64,000 nucleotides of DNA. Origin: Planctomycetaceae bacterium. Its GTDB lineage: Bacteria; Planctomycetota; UBA1135; GCA-002686595. The notes beneath the pieces were generated by a model. The model had not been told where the DNA came from. It saw only the letters and a program-made list of their open reading frames with translations, and did no database searches. Position 1 is the first letter of the stretch. The number at the start of each line of letters is the position of its first letter. The translations under genes were made by a program, and so were the position numbers. Below, piece by piece: positions 1 to 11,100 of the stretch. The stretch covers positions 1 to 64,000 of the forward strand of contig WYBT01000058.1 in the NCBI GenBank assembly GCA_011525785.1. The letters run 5' to 3'.

Positions 1-180
1 GGCAGACGAGCCGCCGGCCCCCCGCGCCCCCCCCCCCCCCGCGCCCCCCCCCCCCCCCAGCCCCCCCCCCCACCCCCGCCGCAGCAACGCCCCCCCCCCC
101 CCCCCCCACAACACACCCCCCCCCCCCCCCGGGCCCCGCCCCCCCCCCCCGCCCCCCCCCCCCCCCCCCCTCGCCAGAGC
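1..180. other. Low-complexity poly-C stretch at window edge
   Basis: Almost every base from about 18 to 178 is C, broken by isolated G or A. No reading frame in it has coding character. It most likely reflects an assembly or sequencing artefact at a contig end, not biology. Confidence 0.8.
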
Positions 181-203
181 TGCCGCGCTTGGCGCGGGCT
201 GGA

Positions 204-2597
204 CTACGGCTCGATGACGAACGTCAGGCCGCCCGTGAAGCCCAGGCTGTTCGGCGCCGCGAAGCCCGGGTCGCGGAACCACCACTGCGCCCAGACCTGC
301 TGGTTGGCGACCAGCGAGGGGTTCGAGCCGCTCGAGATGAACTCGTTGAAGTCGACGACGAAGCCGCCGCTGCAATCGATCACCGGCCGCGGCACGCCGC
401 CCGAGCTCTGCAGGCCCGCGCGCAGCACCCCGCCGCCGACGCAGATGAAGCCGCCCTTGAACGGGGTCGCTGCGGGGCCGGTGGTCGAGTAGCGCAGCAG
501 GCCCGTGCGGTTGTTGATCACGTTTTCCGCGGTGATGTAGAAGTCGCGGCCGTTGCTCGCGCTCGGAACGCCGCTCGAGCCGATCTGCGGCGTGCAGCCG
601 TTGCTGGTCACCTTCGCGGTGCAGTACGTCGACGGAGCACTCGCGCCCCAGCGCGCCTCGGTCATCACCACCGGCGCCGCCATGCCGGTCTGCTGCCAGG
701 CCTCGCGCACGTCGTCGCCGCGACCGGCGTTGAACGGGTTCGTGCCGGGGTTGGCGAGGTCGAGGAACTGGATGTACTCCCAGCTGGTGGGCTGGTACAT
801 GAGCCGGATCTCGGCGCGCACGGCGCCCGCCGGCGGGTTGAGCGCGACGTCGTCGTAGTTGTTGAACACGCCGCCCGGGCCGGGATTGCCGTACTGCGTG
901 GCCGGAACCGGCAGCGTGTTGCGCTCGAGCGACTCGTCGTAGCTCATCTGGTACGGCGGGATGCGGTTGTCGGCCTTGACCTGGTTGTTGAGCACCAGGT
1001 GGAAGGTCTTCTCGCTCGTGCCCGGGGCCTGCGCGGCCAGTTGGCCGAGCGTCTTGGTCACCGCGCCCGTGGTGCGGTCGTAGGTCAGCGCGAGGCTCGG
1101 GCTCAGGCCCAGCGTGATCAGCTCGGCGGCCCACTCCTGCGTGATCGCCATCTGCGCTTCGTAGATGCGCGTGTTCGGCCCGTTGATGTCGAGGATCGTG
1201 TTCACGACCGCCGGCTGGCCGTTGATGGTCGTGTTGAGCGGGCCGTACTGGCCGTCCTCGCGCACCAGCGCGTTCGCGCCGTTGAACCACTTCACGTTGA
1301 GCCACATGCGCCGGCCCTCGGCGTAGCCCGAGATCAGCTTGTGGCCGGTGAGGTTTGTGACGCGCAGGTTGTTGCCGTTCACGCTCATCGCCGCGCTGTG
1401 CTCGAGGTTCGCGACCGCGCGCTGCTTGCCGGCCTGGATGCCGGCGATCTGCGTCAGCGTGAGGCCGTTGCCGCCCACCAGGCGGTTCTGCGCCTCGAGG
1501 TACAGGATCGCGTCGGGCGTCCAGTAGTTGCCGCCGGTCAGGTCGTGCGAGGGCACGTCCTGGCGGTAGGGCGTTCCGGTCAGGCCGCAGCCGAAGCCCT
1601 GCACCGGCGACATGTGGCACGTCTGGCAGGTGAAGTTGCGCACCGTGCCGTCCTCGTAGTTGCCGTCGGGCATCGAGGTGAGCGCCTGGTTGTAGGCGCG
1701 CAGCAGCGAGCCCTTGCGCAGCGAGGCGGGCAGCTCGAGGAACTTGTTCACCTGCAGGAACTCGAACGGCGAAGCGGCGTGCTCGCTGTAGGTGCGCTGG
1801 TCGACGCCGAACTTGTGCGGCGCGTTCTTGAAGGCCGCCTTGTTCGCGAGCGGCCCGCCGAGCGTGCCGTCGAACTGGCCGGGCGCGAGCGGCGTCTGCG
1901 CGCCGTTGTTGTGCGCGAGGTCGCCCGTGAGCGGGTTCGAGAGGTCGTGGCACGTGCCGCACAGCGCCGACTGACGGTGGAAGCTCGACTGCAGCCAGCC
2001 GTGGAAGGCGAACGGATCGCTGTACGGGCCCAGGCGTTCGAAGCCTGGGTAGAGCGAGGCCTCGGAGCTGCCGACCCACGCGGTCGGATTGGGGCCGCCG
2101 CTGTTGGCGATGAACGGCGGGTTCATCACGCCGATGTGCTCGCTGTTGTCGGTGTTCGTGAGCTTGTGGCACAGCTCGCACGTCACGCCGTCGAAGTCAT
2201 CGCCGACGAGCGACGAACCGTCGGTCGGCGTCGAGCGCCCGTCGTACCAACCCGACGGCGTGTGGCAGCGCAAGCACAGGTCGCCCGAGCCGTCGAAGTC
2301 GCTTTCCGCGACCGCCTGAGCGGCCCAGAACAGCGGATCGCGTCCTGCGTGGGCCATCATGCTGCCCGACCACTGCTCGAAGGGCTCCGTGGCCGGGTCG
2401 TACTGACCGTGGCACAGCTCGCAGTTCGACGAGGGCGCGAAGGGCTGGACCTCGAGCGGCTGCGTGCCCGGCATGAGGATCTCGTTGGGCACCACCAGCG
2501 CCATGCGCGACGAGGCCAGGGCCACGGCGCCGATGGCGACGAGAGGAGCGGCGATACGGAAGGAGCGCGGCAGTCGCCAGGCGGATTTGGGGCTCAT
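204..2597 (-). CDS. Secreted multiheme c-type cytochrome with Cys4 C-terminal domain
   Basis: Predicted exported protein of 797 residues. The start at 2597 (MSPKSAW) puts a basic stretch and a hydrophobic segment (residues 14-35) at the N-terminus; the open frame runs further upstream but encodes Arg-rich, non-signal sequence. Five CXXCH heme-binding motifs lie at about residues 59, 108, 140, 213 and 314, so the N-terminal half should carry c-type hemes outside the cytoplasmic membrane, in the manner of cytochrome c554-like proteins. The middle (about 330-650) has no motif I recognise. Residues 658-797 form the four-cysteine C-terminal domain shared by eight proteins of this window (YCTAKV, GCTP, ICVGGG, DCSGG, WWFRDP). 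The electron donor and acceptor are unknown. The fusion suggests placement on or outside the cell envelope. Confidence 0.85.
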   Translation of the reverse strand: MSPKSAWRLPRSFRIAAPLVAIGAVALASSRMALVVPNEILMPGTQPLEVQPFAPSSNCELCHGQYDPATEPFEQWSGSMMAHAGRDPLFWAAQAVAESDFDGSGDLCLRCHTPSGWYDGRSTPTDGSSLVGDDFDGVTCELCHKLTNTDNSEHIGVMNPPFIANSGGPNPTAWVGSSEASLYPGFERLGPYSDPFAFHGWLQSSFHRQSALCGTCHDLSNPLTGDLAHNNGAQTPLAPGQFDGTLGGPLANKAAFKNAPHKFGVDQRTYSEHAASPFEFLQVNKFLELPASLRKGSLLRAYNQALTSMPDGNYEDGTVRNFTCQTCHMSPVQGFGCGLTGTPYRQDVPSHDLTGGNYWTPDAILYLEAQNRLVGGNGLTLTQIAGIQAGKQRAVANLEHSAAMSVNGNNLRVTNLTGHKLISGYAEGRRMWLNVKWFNGANALVREDGQYGPLNTTINGQPAVVNTILDINGPNTRIYEAQMAITQEWAAELITLGLSPSLALTYDRTTGAVTKTLGQLAAQAPGTSEKTFHLVLNNQVKADNRIPPYQMSYDESLERNTLPVPATQYGNPGPGGVFNNYDDVALNPPAGAVRAEIRLMYQPTSWEYIQFLDLANPGTNPFNAGRGDDVREAWQQTGMAAPVVMTEARWGASAPSTYCTAKVTSNGCTPQIGSSGVPSASNGRDFYITAENVINNRTGLLRYSTTGPAATPFKGGFICVGGGVLRAGLQSSGGVPRPVIDCSGGFVVDFNEFISSGSNPSLVANQQVWAQWWFRDPGFAAPNSLGFTGGLTFVIEP

Positions 2598-2800
2598 GGA
2601 CGCTTTGGAGATCTCGATGTGGCGAGCCCGAGAACAGGCGGGAATCCTCGAAGTGTATCCCGGAGCGCGCGATGCGTGGGGCGCGGCGCGAGGCGGAAAA
2701 GTTGTCCGTGTTGCAAGCCGCGCGCGGCGAATTCGGATCCAACGTGCAGCGCTACGCTGGACGAGCGGCGCGCCGCTTCGGTTCCGCGGTCCCCGCACAC

Positions 2801-4552
2801 ATGCTCACGAGCGCACGTCGCACCGCCGCTGCTGTCACCGCGCTCGTCGTGTGCGGAGTGGGCGCCAGCGAGGCGCGTGCGCAGTCGTGGACCACGCTCG
2901 TCAGCTCGACCTCGAGCGGCGCCGCGGGTGACGCCGGCTCGCGCTTCGCCGCGCTCTCCGCGGACGGCGCGTGGTGCGCGTTTTCCAGCGCCGCCAACGA
3001 TCTGGCCGCGGGCGACACCAACCTCGCCGAGGACGTGTTCGTGCGCGCGCGCGGTGGAGCGAGCGCGGAGCGCGTGAGCGTCGCCAGCGGCGGCGTCGAG
3101 GCCAACGGCGCGAGCTTTTTCGCGGCGCTCTCGGCCGACGGGCGCTTCGTCACATTTCAGAGCTACGCCAACAACTTGGTGTTCGGCGACACCAATGGGC
3201 GCGTCGACTGCTTCGTGCGCGACCGACTGGCCGGCCTCACCGAGCGCGTGAGCGTGAGTTCGAGCGGCGCGCAGGGCACGCACCCGCCGACGTTCCTCCA
3301 GCCCTTCGAGCGACTGCAGGCGATCAGCGGCGACGGACGCTTCGTGGCCTTCGTGTCGCTGCACGGCGATCTCGTGCCGGGCGACACGAACTCGACCTAC
3401 GACATCTTCGTCCGCGACCGCGCGCAGCAGACCACCGCGCGCGTCAACCTCGGCGCTGGCGGAGTGCAAGCGAACGCCATGAGCTGGCAACCCGCGATTT
3501 CATCCGACGGCCGCTTCGTGGCGTTCGCCAGCGGCGCGTCGAACCTCGTGGCGGGCGATGCGAACAACGCATCCGACGTGTTCGTCGTGAACCGGCTCTC
3601 GGGCGCGCTCGAGCTGGTCAGCGTGGCGCTCGGCGGCGGCGTCGGGCAACTCGGCGCGGGCCGGCCGGCGCTGTCGGCCGACGGACGCTTCGTGGCCTTC
3701 GTCGGACTGAGCGGCGACTACGTGGCGCTCGACACCAACGGAGTCGACGACGCCTTCGTGCGCGATCGGCTTGCGGGCGCGACGGAACGCGTGAGCATCG
3801 AGACCGGCGGCGCCGAATCGCTCGGGCCGACCAGCGCGGTCGCGCTCTCCGCCGATGGCCGCTTCGCGCTGTTCACGTGCGTATCCGACCTGCTCGCGCC
3901 GGGCGACGCGGATCAGCGCTACGACCTGTTCCTGCGCGATCGGTTGGCGCGCACCACGACGCTGGTGAGTCTCGACGAGTCCGACGCCAACCGCGCGATC
4001 CATGCCGAGCACGGCGAGCTGTCCGCCGATGCGAGCGTCGCTGCGTTCCACGCGATCGGTCCCTACGTCGCCGCGGACGTGAACTTCGACTACGACGTGT
4101 TCGCGCGCGACCTCGTGCAGCACGGGCCCAGCTCGTATTGCGCCGCGCTGCCCTCGACGGGCGGCTGCCTCGCGCGCTGTTTCGCGAGCGGCGACGCCTC
4201 GCTGAGCTCGCCCACGCCGCTGCGCATCGACTTGAGCTCCGCGGCGAACCACAAGTCCGCCGCGTTCTTCTACGGACTAGGTCGCGCCAGCGCGCCTTAC
4301 CTGGGCGGCCTGCTCTGCGTCGCGCCGCCGCTGCGCCGCACGCCGCTGGTTTCGACCGCCGGTTCGCTGCCGCCGCTGAGCGACTGTTCGGGGGCGGCGA
4401 GCTACGACCTGGAGGCGCGCATCGCCGCGGGCGTCGATCCGGCGCTGGTGGTCGGCGCGGAGCTCTTCCTGCAGTGGTTCGTGCGCGATCCGCAGGCTCC
4501 GCTGGGCTCGGCCAGCTTCAGCGACGCGCTGTTCCTGCGCCTCGTGCCCTGA
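2801..4552 (+). CDS. Secreted beta-propeller (TolB/PD40-like) protein with Cys4 C-terminal domain
   Basis: 583 residues. ATG at 2801 gives a signal peptide ([17 protein letters not shown], cleavage near ASEARAQS). The frame continues upstream, but that part overlaps the divergent cytochrome gene region and lacks signal character. Seven repeats of about 55-60 residues follow, each with the pattern [10 protein letters not shown], then GDTN, then DxFVRDR, then RVSV. This is typical of PD40/TolB-like propeller blades and would form one closed propeller. Residues 446-583 are a divergent copy of the shared Cys4 C-terminal domain (YCAALP, GGCLA, LLCVAPP, DCSG, WFVRDP). It faces the cytochrome gene divergently. 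No catalytic residues are visible; a binding or structural role is likely. Confidence 0.82.
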   Translation: MLTSARRTAAAVTALVVCGVGASEARAQSWTTLVSSTSSGAAGDAGSRFAALSADGAWCAFSSAANDLAAGDTNLAEDVFVRARGGASAERVSVASGGVEANGASFFAALSADGRFVTFQSYANNLVFGDTNGRVDCFVRDRLAGLTERVSVSSSGAQGTHPPTFLQPFERLQAISGDGRFVAFVSLHGDLVPGDTNSTYDIFVRDRAQQTTARVNLGAGGVQANAMSWQPAISSDGRFVAFASGASNLVAGDANNASDVFVVNRLSGALELVSVALGGGVGQLGAGRPALSADGRFVAFVGLSGDYVALDTNGVDDAFVRDRLAGATERVSIETGGAESLGPTSAVALSADGRFALFTCVSDLLAPGDADQRYDLFLRDRLARTTTLVSLDESDANRAIHAEHGELSADASVAAFHAIGPYVAADVNFDYDVFARDLVQHGPSSYCAALPSTGGCLARCFASGDASLSSPTPLRIDLSSAANHKSAAFFYGLGRASAPYLGGLLCVAPPLRRTPLVSTAGSLPPLSDCSGAASYDLEARIAAGVDPALVVGAELFLQWFVRDPQAPLGSASFSDALFLRLVP

Positions 4553-4611
4553 GTTGTGCGCGAACCGCGCGGCGGCGCGCTACTTTGGCGCGTTGCGAAG
4601 GAGTCCAGCGA

Positions 4612-5853
4612 ATGCCGATCAGCCCCATCCCCGAGATCCTCGACGAGCTCAAGCGCGGCCGCATGGTCATCCTGGTGGATGATCCGGGCCGCGAGAACGA
4701 GGGCGACATCGCGATGCTCGCCGAGCACGTCACGCCCGAGGCGATCAACTTCATGGCCAAGGAGGCGCGCGGGCTGATCTGCTTGCCGATGTCGGCGGAG
4801 CTGTGCGAGAAGCTCGAGCTCGAGCCGCAGAGCCCCAAGAACACCAGCCGCATGGGCACGGGCTTCACGGTGTCGATCGAAGCGGCGAGCGGCGTGACGA
4901 CCGGCATCAGCGCCGCGGACCGCGCGCACACGATCCGCACTGCGGTTGCGCCCGACGCGAAGGCGGCAGATCTCGTGCGGCCCGGCCACATCTTCCCGCT
5001 GCGCGCGCGCGAAGGCGGCGTGCTCGTGCGCGGCGGTCAGACCGAAGGCATGGTCGACCTCGCCGAGCTGTGCGGCGCGCGGCCGGCGGGCGTGATCTGC
5101 GAGATCATGAACGACGACGGAACGATGGCGCGCATGCCGCAGCTCGAGGTGTTCGCGGAGCGCCACGGGCTCAAGATCTGCACCATCGCCGACCTGATCG
5201 CCTACCGCCGCAAGCACGAGCGCCTGGTCGAGCCGATCCAGATGGACACGCCGCTGCCGACCAAGTTCGGCGACTTCGCGGCGCACTTGTTCCGCTCGAA
5301 GATCGACGGCAAGGAGCACATGGCGCTCACCATCGGCATGCCCGGGCCCGGCCTCGACGGCCCGCGCGCGCCGGTCGACGGCGTGGTCACCGTGCGCGTG
5401 CACTCCGAGTGCCTCACCGGCGACGTGTTCCACTCGCTGCGCTGCGATTGCGGCCCGCAACTCGACAAGGCGCTCGAGCTGCTCGGCCGCGAGAAGCACG
5501 GCGTGCTCGTCTACATGCGCCAGGAAGGCCGCGGCATCGGCCTCGAGGCCAAGCTCAAGGCCTACCGCCTCCAGGACCAGGGCCTCGACACCGTCGAAGC
5601 CAACGCCGCACTCGGCTTCCCCGCCGACCTGCGCGAGTACGGCCTGGGCGCGCAGATCCTGCGCTACCTCGGCGTGCGCAAGATGCGCCTGCTCACCAAC
5701 AACCCCAAGAAGATCGCCGGCCTGGGCGGCTACGGCCTCGAGCTCGTCGACCAGATTCCGCTCTTCACGCCGCCCAACCCGGTGAACACCAAGTACCTGC
5801 GCACCAAGCGCGACAAGATGGGCCACGTGCTGCCGCCGCTCGAGGCGGAGTGA
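4612..5853 (+). CDS. ribBA: Bifunctional 3,4-dihydroxy-2-butanone-4-phosphate synthase / GTP cyclohydrolase II
   Basis: 413 residues, cytoplasmic, catalysing the first steps of riboflavin synthesis. RibB converts ribulose 5-phosphate to dihydroxybutanone phosphate; RibA opens GTP. The RibB domain (about 1-200) shows the acidic loop [10 protein letters not shown] (residues 23-32) and the [14 protein letters not shown] segment. The RibA domain (about 205-400) shows the zinc site C-x10-C-x-C in [17 protein letters not shown], plus RQEGRGIGL and LDTVEAN. Length fits the fused family. AAGGAG lies 8 bases before the ATG at 4612, which fixes the start. The gene sits 59 bases after the preceding propeller gene on the same strand. 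I saw no convincing FMN riboswitch in that gap, which is too short for one. Confidence 0.97.
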   Translation: MPISPIPEILDELKRGRMVILVDDPGRENEGDIAMLAEHVTPEAINFMAKEARGLICLPMSAELCEKLELEPQSPKNTSRMGTGFTVSIEAASGVTTGISAADRAHTIRTAVAPDAKAADLVRPGHIFPLRAREGGVLVRGGQTEGMVDLAELCGARPAGVICEIMNDDGTMARMPQLEVFAERHGLKICTIADLIAYRRKHERLVEPIQMDTPLPTKFGDFAAHLFRSKIDGKEHMALTIGMPGPGLDGPRAPVDGVVTVRVHSECLTGDVFHSLRCDCGPQLDKALELLGREKHGVLVYMRQEGRGIGLEAKLKAYRLQDQGLDTVEANAALGFPADLREYGLGAQILRYLGVRKMRLLTNNPKKIAGLGGYGLELVDQIPLFTPPNPVNTKYLRTKRDKMGHVLPPLEAE

Positions 5854-5929
5854 GCGGCGAAGAGGCGCGGCGGCAACCGTTTGCGAGTGCGGTCCAAACG
5901 ACTAGTGGAAGTGGGCTCGGCGGCGCGGA

Positions 5930-7093
5930 CTAGCGGATCGTCGGGAGTCCTTGCCACAGGACGCGCCCGCTTGGATCGGTCACCGTGATGTCCTTGCAGC
6001 GCACGCGCGCGTTCTGACATTGGATTCCGAGCTGGCCGCTGACGAAGGTCTCCGACTCGAACGCGACCAGCGGCGCGCCGTCGACGAAGGTCTGCACGCT
6101 CGCGCCTCGAACGACGAACTTGACCTCGTACCACCGGTCGAGCTCGAGGAATGCGGGCGAGCCCTTGACGTGCTTCCACTCGTCCTTGATACGACGCGTG
6201 ACGCCCGCAGCCTTGGCGAACGCGACCTGGAACCAATCGACCTGGCTGCGCACGTGGACGCGCAGGGCAGCGCCTGTCTTGTCGTCGGCGGGAATGTTTT
6301 CGAGCGTCGACGCCTGCACCTTCACGGTCCAGTCGTACTCCTGCCACGAGAGTTCTCCGAACGCGAGAAAGGCCGGGTACTGGCCGAGATCCGCGTCGCG
6401 ACCGACCAAGACGCCGTCCTTGATCTCCCATTCGCCTCGATGGACCGTGGCCTTCGGGTTCGGCTTCTTCGCCGCGGCCTCCTTCGGCTTGGGCTCGGGT
6501 TCGTTCGCCGGCGACGCCTCGGCATCCTTCGGCTTCGGCTCGTTCTCTGCTGCCGGCGCCGCCTTGGCCTCTTTCTTCTTGGGCTCGCGTTCCTTCGGCA
6601 GCGCGGCCGCGGCCTGCGAAGCGGGCGAGCGAACCAGCGAGAAGCGGCACGGGATCTCGGCCTTGCTTGCCTGATCCTCGAACGAGCCGGTCACTGCCAG
6701 TGACGTCGCGTCCACGTGACCGGTCCAGCGCCCCCCCGGCGCCAGCCCCTGCACTCCGTTTGCCCCCTGACCGAACAGGATCGAAGGCTCCTCGATGCTG
6801 ATCCCGCCCTTGTCATCGAGCACGCCGCTCATGCGCCCGACGCCACAGTTGAGGCCCGGGTACCAGGCAGAGGCCTTGAAGAAGCTGCCGGTGCGCTCGT
6901 CGACGTGGAGGACCATGGTGCCCCACGCCAAGTGCGCATGATCTTTGCCCTTCAGCGTTCCGCCCTGCTCACCAGTTCCAACCCAGACGCTGCCGACCGG
7001 GAGCGGATCGGCGACCGCACTCTTCTTGGCGGCCTGAGCAGCGGCAACGACGGGGAGTGCGATTGCGAGGGCGAGCAGAGCGGTTCGCGGCAT
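5930..7093 (-). CDS. Secreted protein with DUF1080-like (LamG-fold) C-terminal domain
   Basis: 387 residues. The start at 7093 (MPRTALLALAIALPVVAAAQA) gives a clear signal peptide; the open frame runs 16 codons upstream without signal features. An N-terminal domain (about 30-160, WVGTGEQGGTLKG) is followed by a low-complexity linker rich in Pro, Lys, Glu and Ala (about 165-225). The C-terminal domain (about 230-387) resembles the DUF1080 / 3-keto-disaccharide hydrolase family common in planctomycetes: GEWEIKDGVLVG, WQEYDWTVKVQA, YEVKFVVRGASVQTFVDG, GQLGIQCQNARVRCKDI. Members of that family act on or bind glycans, but no active site can be assigned here. It converges on ribBA. Confidence 0.78.
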   Translation of the reverse strand: MPRTALLALAIALPVVAAAQAAKKSAVADPLPVGSVWVGTGEQGGTLKGKDHAHLAWGTMVLHVDERTGSFFKASAWYPGLNCGVGRMSGVLDDKGGISIEEPSILFGQGANGVQGLAPGGRWTGHVDATSLAVTGSFEDQASKAEIPCRFSLVRSPASQAAAALPKEREPKKKEAKAAPAAENEPKPKDAEASPANEPEPKPKEAAAKKPNPKATVHRGEWEIKDGVLVGRDADLGQYPAFLAFGELSWQEYDWTVKVQASTLENIPADDKTGAALRVHVRSQVDWFQVAFAKAAGVTRRIKDEWKHVKGSPAFLELDRWYEVKFVVRGASVQTFVDGAPLVAFESETFVSGQLGIQCQNARVRCKDITVTDPSGRVLWQGLPTIR

Positions 7094-7425
7094 GGGATGG
7101 AGCGGAGTGTCGGTTGCACGTCGAGCGATCGGTCGGGCCACTATAGCCGGATGGGGCCGAAGGACGGCGCGACGCGTACGTTGTCACGGCTGACTCGGAC
7201 TTGTTGTCGTTTCGCGGCCGTGCATGCCGTCGGGTCGGCGGTTCACAGAGGCGGACCAAGCGCGCGTAGGCGGCCGCTGGTCGGGACGATCGCGGGCGTG
7301 GCGGCGGCGCCGAGCGCTCGTCTTCCAATGTCCAGCCGCCTGGCTTCGAGTCACCCGCACCGTGACAATCCGTGCGCTCCGTCGTCGTTCGACTCCCAGC
7401 TCGCGAAGGACGGACGAAACACACC
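7094..7425. other. Divergent intergenic region
   Basis: About 330 bases between the leftward DUF1080-like gene and the rightward sigma factor gene. It must hold both promoters. I could not identify convincing -35/-10 boxes or an operator; TTGTC recurs near 7181 and 7203 but without clear spacing to a -10. Confidence 0.4.
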
Positions 7426-8079
7426 ATGCAAGACGACCTGCTCGCCAAGTCTTTCGACGGTCTGCCCGACCCGCGCCATTCGCTCGACTTGCTGGCCCTC
7501 GCCCAAGGCGGCGATCGCCAAGCGCTCGAGGACCTGCTCTCGCGCTACCAGGAGCGCATCCGCCGCATCGTGCGCATCCAACTCGGCGCCTCGCCGCTGC
7601 GCCGCGACTACGACTCGATGGACATCGTGCAGAGCACCTTTCGCGCGGCGCTGCCCAAGATCGGCGACCTCAAGCCGCGCAGCGCCGCCGGGCTCTTGCA
7701 GTGGCTCGCGCTGATCGCCACGAATCAAGTGCGCGATGCGCACGCGGCGCAGCATGCGCTCAAGCGCGACATCGGCCGCGAAGTCGCTTTCGATCCGACG
7801 GCCAGCGTCGACGGCGTCGCAGCGAGCCTCACCGCGCCCGACGCCAGTCCCGAACAGCGCGCGCTGCTCGCCGAGATCCGCGAACTGCTCGACATCGAGG
7901 TCTCGCGCCTGCCCGACGACCAACGTCGCGTCGTTGTGCTGCGCGACTACTGCGGCGAAGACTGGGACCGCATCGCCATCGAGCTCGAGCGCGGCAACGG
8001 CGCGGCGCGCGAGCTGCACCAGCGCGCGTGGATCAAGCTGCGCCAGGCGCTGCGGCCCAAGCTGATGGGGCGCGAATAG
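7426..8079 (+). CDS. ECF-type RNA polymerase sigma factor linked to a Ser/Thr kinase
   Basis: 217 residues. The ATG at 7426 (MQDDLLAKSFDG) is preferred over the upstream in-frame ATG at 7372, which only adds an unconserved arginine-rich stretch. Region 2 is visible as LLSRYQERIRRIVRIQLG ... YDSMDIVQSTF ... GLLQWLALIATNQVRDAHA. Region 4 is LPDDQRRVVVLRDYCGEDWDRIAIEL followed by a recognition-helix-like segment, GAARELHQRAWIKLRQAL. The stop codon lies 29 bases before the kinase start, so the two probably form one operon. Sigma factors next to Ser/Thr kinases are a known planctomycete arrangement in which phosphorylation, not a classic anti-sigma factor, may control activity. That control is inferred for this gene. 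Confidence 0.9.
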   Translation: MQDDLLAKSFDGLPDPRHSLDLLALAQGGDRQALEDLLSRYQERIRRIVRIQLGASPLRRDYDSMDIVQSTFRAALPKIGDLKPRSAAGLLQWLALIATNQVRDAHAAQHALKRDIGREVAFDPTASVDGVAASLTAPDASPEQRALLAEIRELLDIEVSRLPDDQRRVVVLRDYCGEDWDRIAIELERGNGAARELHQRAWIKLRQALRPKLMGRE

Positions 8080-8108
8080 ACGTCTCGTCGTCCGAGGAAG
8101 GAGCCGCC

Positions 8109-11100
8109 ATGACAGGCGAGCGCGAAGAACCGCGTCGATTGCAGGCTGAATCTCTCTTCGCCGCCTGGGCCTCGCGCGTCGAGGCGGGCGAGGGGCTCGA
8201 TTTCGAAAAGCTCGTGCGTGCCAACACCGAGCTCGAGCCCGATCTGCGCGCGCTGCACGACGACTGGAAGCACTTCGCGCCGATCCTGGGCAACGTCGTG
8301 CCGGGCCTGATCGCGAGCGGCGATGGCCTGGTGCTGCCGTCGCTCACGCGCGGGCCCGACGTCGACGAGGGGCCGCCCTCCGACGAGCTGCTCGAGAAGC
8401 TCGGCCTGCACGCGCCCGACAGCAAGCGCTATCGCTTCCGCGGCCGCATCGGCACGGGCGGGCAGGGCGTGGTGCTGAAGGTGTGGGACGCGAAGCTCAG
8501 CCGGCCGCTGGCGATGAAGATCGTGCTCGGCCGCGCCGAGGACCAGCCCACCGGCCAGACGCCGCGCGTGGACGGCCGCCGCCTCACGCGCTTCGTCGAC
8601 GAAGCGCGCATCGCGAGCCAGCTCAACCACCCCGGCATCGTGCCCGTGCACGAGCTCGGCGCCGACGAGTCCGGCCGCGCGTTCTTCACGATGAAGCTCG
8701 TCAAGGGCGACGACCTCTCGCGCATCTTCGACAAAGCCAAACGCGGCGAAGACGGCATCGGCCTGCCGCGCGCCGTCTCGTACCTCCTGCGCGTGTGCGA
8801 GGCGATGGCCTACGCGCACGACCGCGGCGTGATCCACCGTGACCTCAAGCCCGCGAACGTGATGGTCGGGGCCTACGGCGAGGTGCACGTGATGGACTGG
8901 GGGCTCGCGCGGGTGATTGGCGATGGCGCGAGCGATGGGGCTGCGCCGCGCGCGCGGCCGACTGAGCCAATCAGCCAGGTGGACTCGGTGCGGCGGGCTG
9001 ATCGTGAAACGACGCCCGGCTCGGTGCTCGCCACTGAACACGGCGAATGGATCGGGACGCCCTGCTACATGTCGCCCGAGCAAGCGCGCGGCGATAACGC
9101 AGCCATCGGCCCGCAGTCCGACGTCTACGCCGTCGGCGCGATGCTCTATCAACTGCTCACCGGCACACCGCCCTACGTGCCGCCCGGCGAGCGTGTCAGC
9201 GGCCTTGTCGTGCTGCGCCAGACAATCCACGGCCCGCCGCCACCGGTCGAGTCGCTCGCCCCGCGCGCCATCCCCGAACTCGTCGCCATTTGCGAACGCG
9301 CGATGGCCCGCGACCCCGCAGCTCGATACGCCTCGATGCGTGCTCTCGCCTCCGACCTGCAGGCCTTTCTCGACGGGCGCGTCGTCAGCGCCTACGAGAC
9401 GGGCGCCTGGGCCGAGACGCGAAAGTGGGTGAAGCGGAACAGGGCGTTGACGGCCGCTCTAGCTGCAACTGTTCTGGTGTCTGCCACTGGCGCGGCTGGA
9501 GCACTGTGGCTTGCGCGAGAGGCACGGGCGAACGAGATCGAAGCTGTGGACTCGCAGCGGCGACTCAAGGCCGAAACGGCGCGTGCGAACGAGCTTGCGA
9601 GTGAGGCCCAGCGGACCGCCGTCGAGGCGAGTCGCCAGTCGTATGTCGCTTCAATTCTCGGCGCAGCGGCTGCGCTTCAAGCGGACGAACCGGCGGCATG
9701 CCGACAACTTCTCGACTCAGCACCGGCGGAATCCCGAAAATTTGAGTGGCGGTATTTGGACGCCATTACCGACGACAGCAGCAGAGTCCTTCGGGGACAT
9801 AAAGGCACCGTCAACGCCGCAGTATTCTCTCCCGATGGAAATCTGGTCGCGACCGCAGGACACGACGGCTCCGTCCGACTATGGAATTCTGCCAGCGGAG
9901 AGCCGAAGCACTTGATGACCCTCCATACAGAGAGTGTTGTCGGGCTGAAATTCACCTCGAATGGGGAACGACTGGCGTCGCGCTCAGGCGATGGCCTCGT
10001 GATAATCTGGAGTGTTGCCTCTGGGCTAGCAGAACAATTCCTCTGGCACCGAAACTCGGTCACGGATATGTGTTTCGGAAGTGAAGGTGGGTGGATTGCG
10101 ACCTCCACATCAGAGGGCGGCGTGTCCGTTTGGAGTACTGTCACCGGCGAACCCATCGTCTCATTTGATCTGCCTCGCGGCAACAACAACTCGCTTGCTC
10201 TCAGTGCAAATGGATGTTTACTGGCTGCAACGGGAGGCCACGAGCTTGTCGTCTACGACGCGCATTCACTTGTCCGGAGAGCGTCAGCGTTCGTGCCATA
10301 TTCCGGACCGCGTGCCCGTCTCTCTCGGACCAGAATCAGTGCAAGTGCAGACACCGTTACGGCCTCTTGTGTTGACTCTTGGGGTACGCCGCAAGTCGCA
10401 AAAGCGTGGTCCACTAGGGGCGGACTCAGCGGGCTCGACAGCAAGTGCTTGCCAGATGCGTTCTTAAGTGCAGTACCTTTTGGCGATGGCTCCAAAGTTG
10501 TTGGCGCCTGTTCTGACGGCATCGCTCGATTCTGGGATGCCTCCACCTGCGAGTGGGGTATGGCGCTGAATGGAAACGGCCGATGGATTACCGATGTCGA
10601 ACTCAGTCCAGATGAGTCTTGGATTGTCGGGATATCAGGTGCGGTTATCCTCGTTTGGAAAGTTGACAGCAGTGAGCCGCGGGCAACACTTAGAGGTCAC
10701 GAAGCACCGATTATTGGCGTGTCCTTCGCACCGGAAGGCGACCGATTCGTCACAGCAAGCGCCGACGGAACATCGCGCGTTTGGCGCGTGGATGTGGGAC
10801 GCGCCACGCGCGTGTTCAGCCTGCCCGGCGAGCCGGAGAAGTTGGTGGTTTCACCAGATGAGACGAGCTTTGCGGTTCAACTACGCGACGGAACGGTCCA
10901 GGTTGTCGACAGCGATGCTGGTCGACACCTATTGACACTTAGTGAGCCTGACGGCCGTGTGTCAATCGCCGGATATGTTGACGACGGATCACGGCTGCTC
11001 GTTGCCAGAGACTCTTCCATTTTCCACGCAAGTGTAGATGTCGTGCATGCTCACACTGGGCGGGTCGAGTCAAGCCGTGTTCTTGATGTTGGCTCGCTTA

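Noticed and set aside
189-3077. 962-residue open frame on the plus strand over the cytochrome gene
   Set aside because: Arg/Ala/Val-rich translation typical of antisense reading of high-GC genes; the minus-strand frame has heme motifs.
4553-4611. FMN riboswitch upstream of ribBA
   Set aside because: The gap is only 59 bases, too short for the conserved RFN fold, and no conserved segments are seen.
5878-5900. CGTTTG ... CAAACG stem after ribBA
   Set aside because: Only 6 bp with an 11-base loop and no T-run; not convincing as a terminator.
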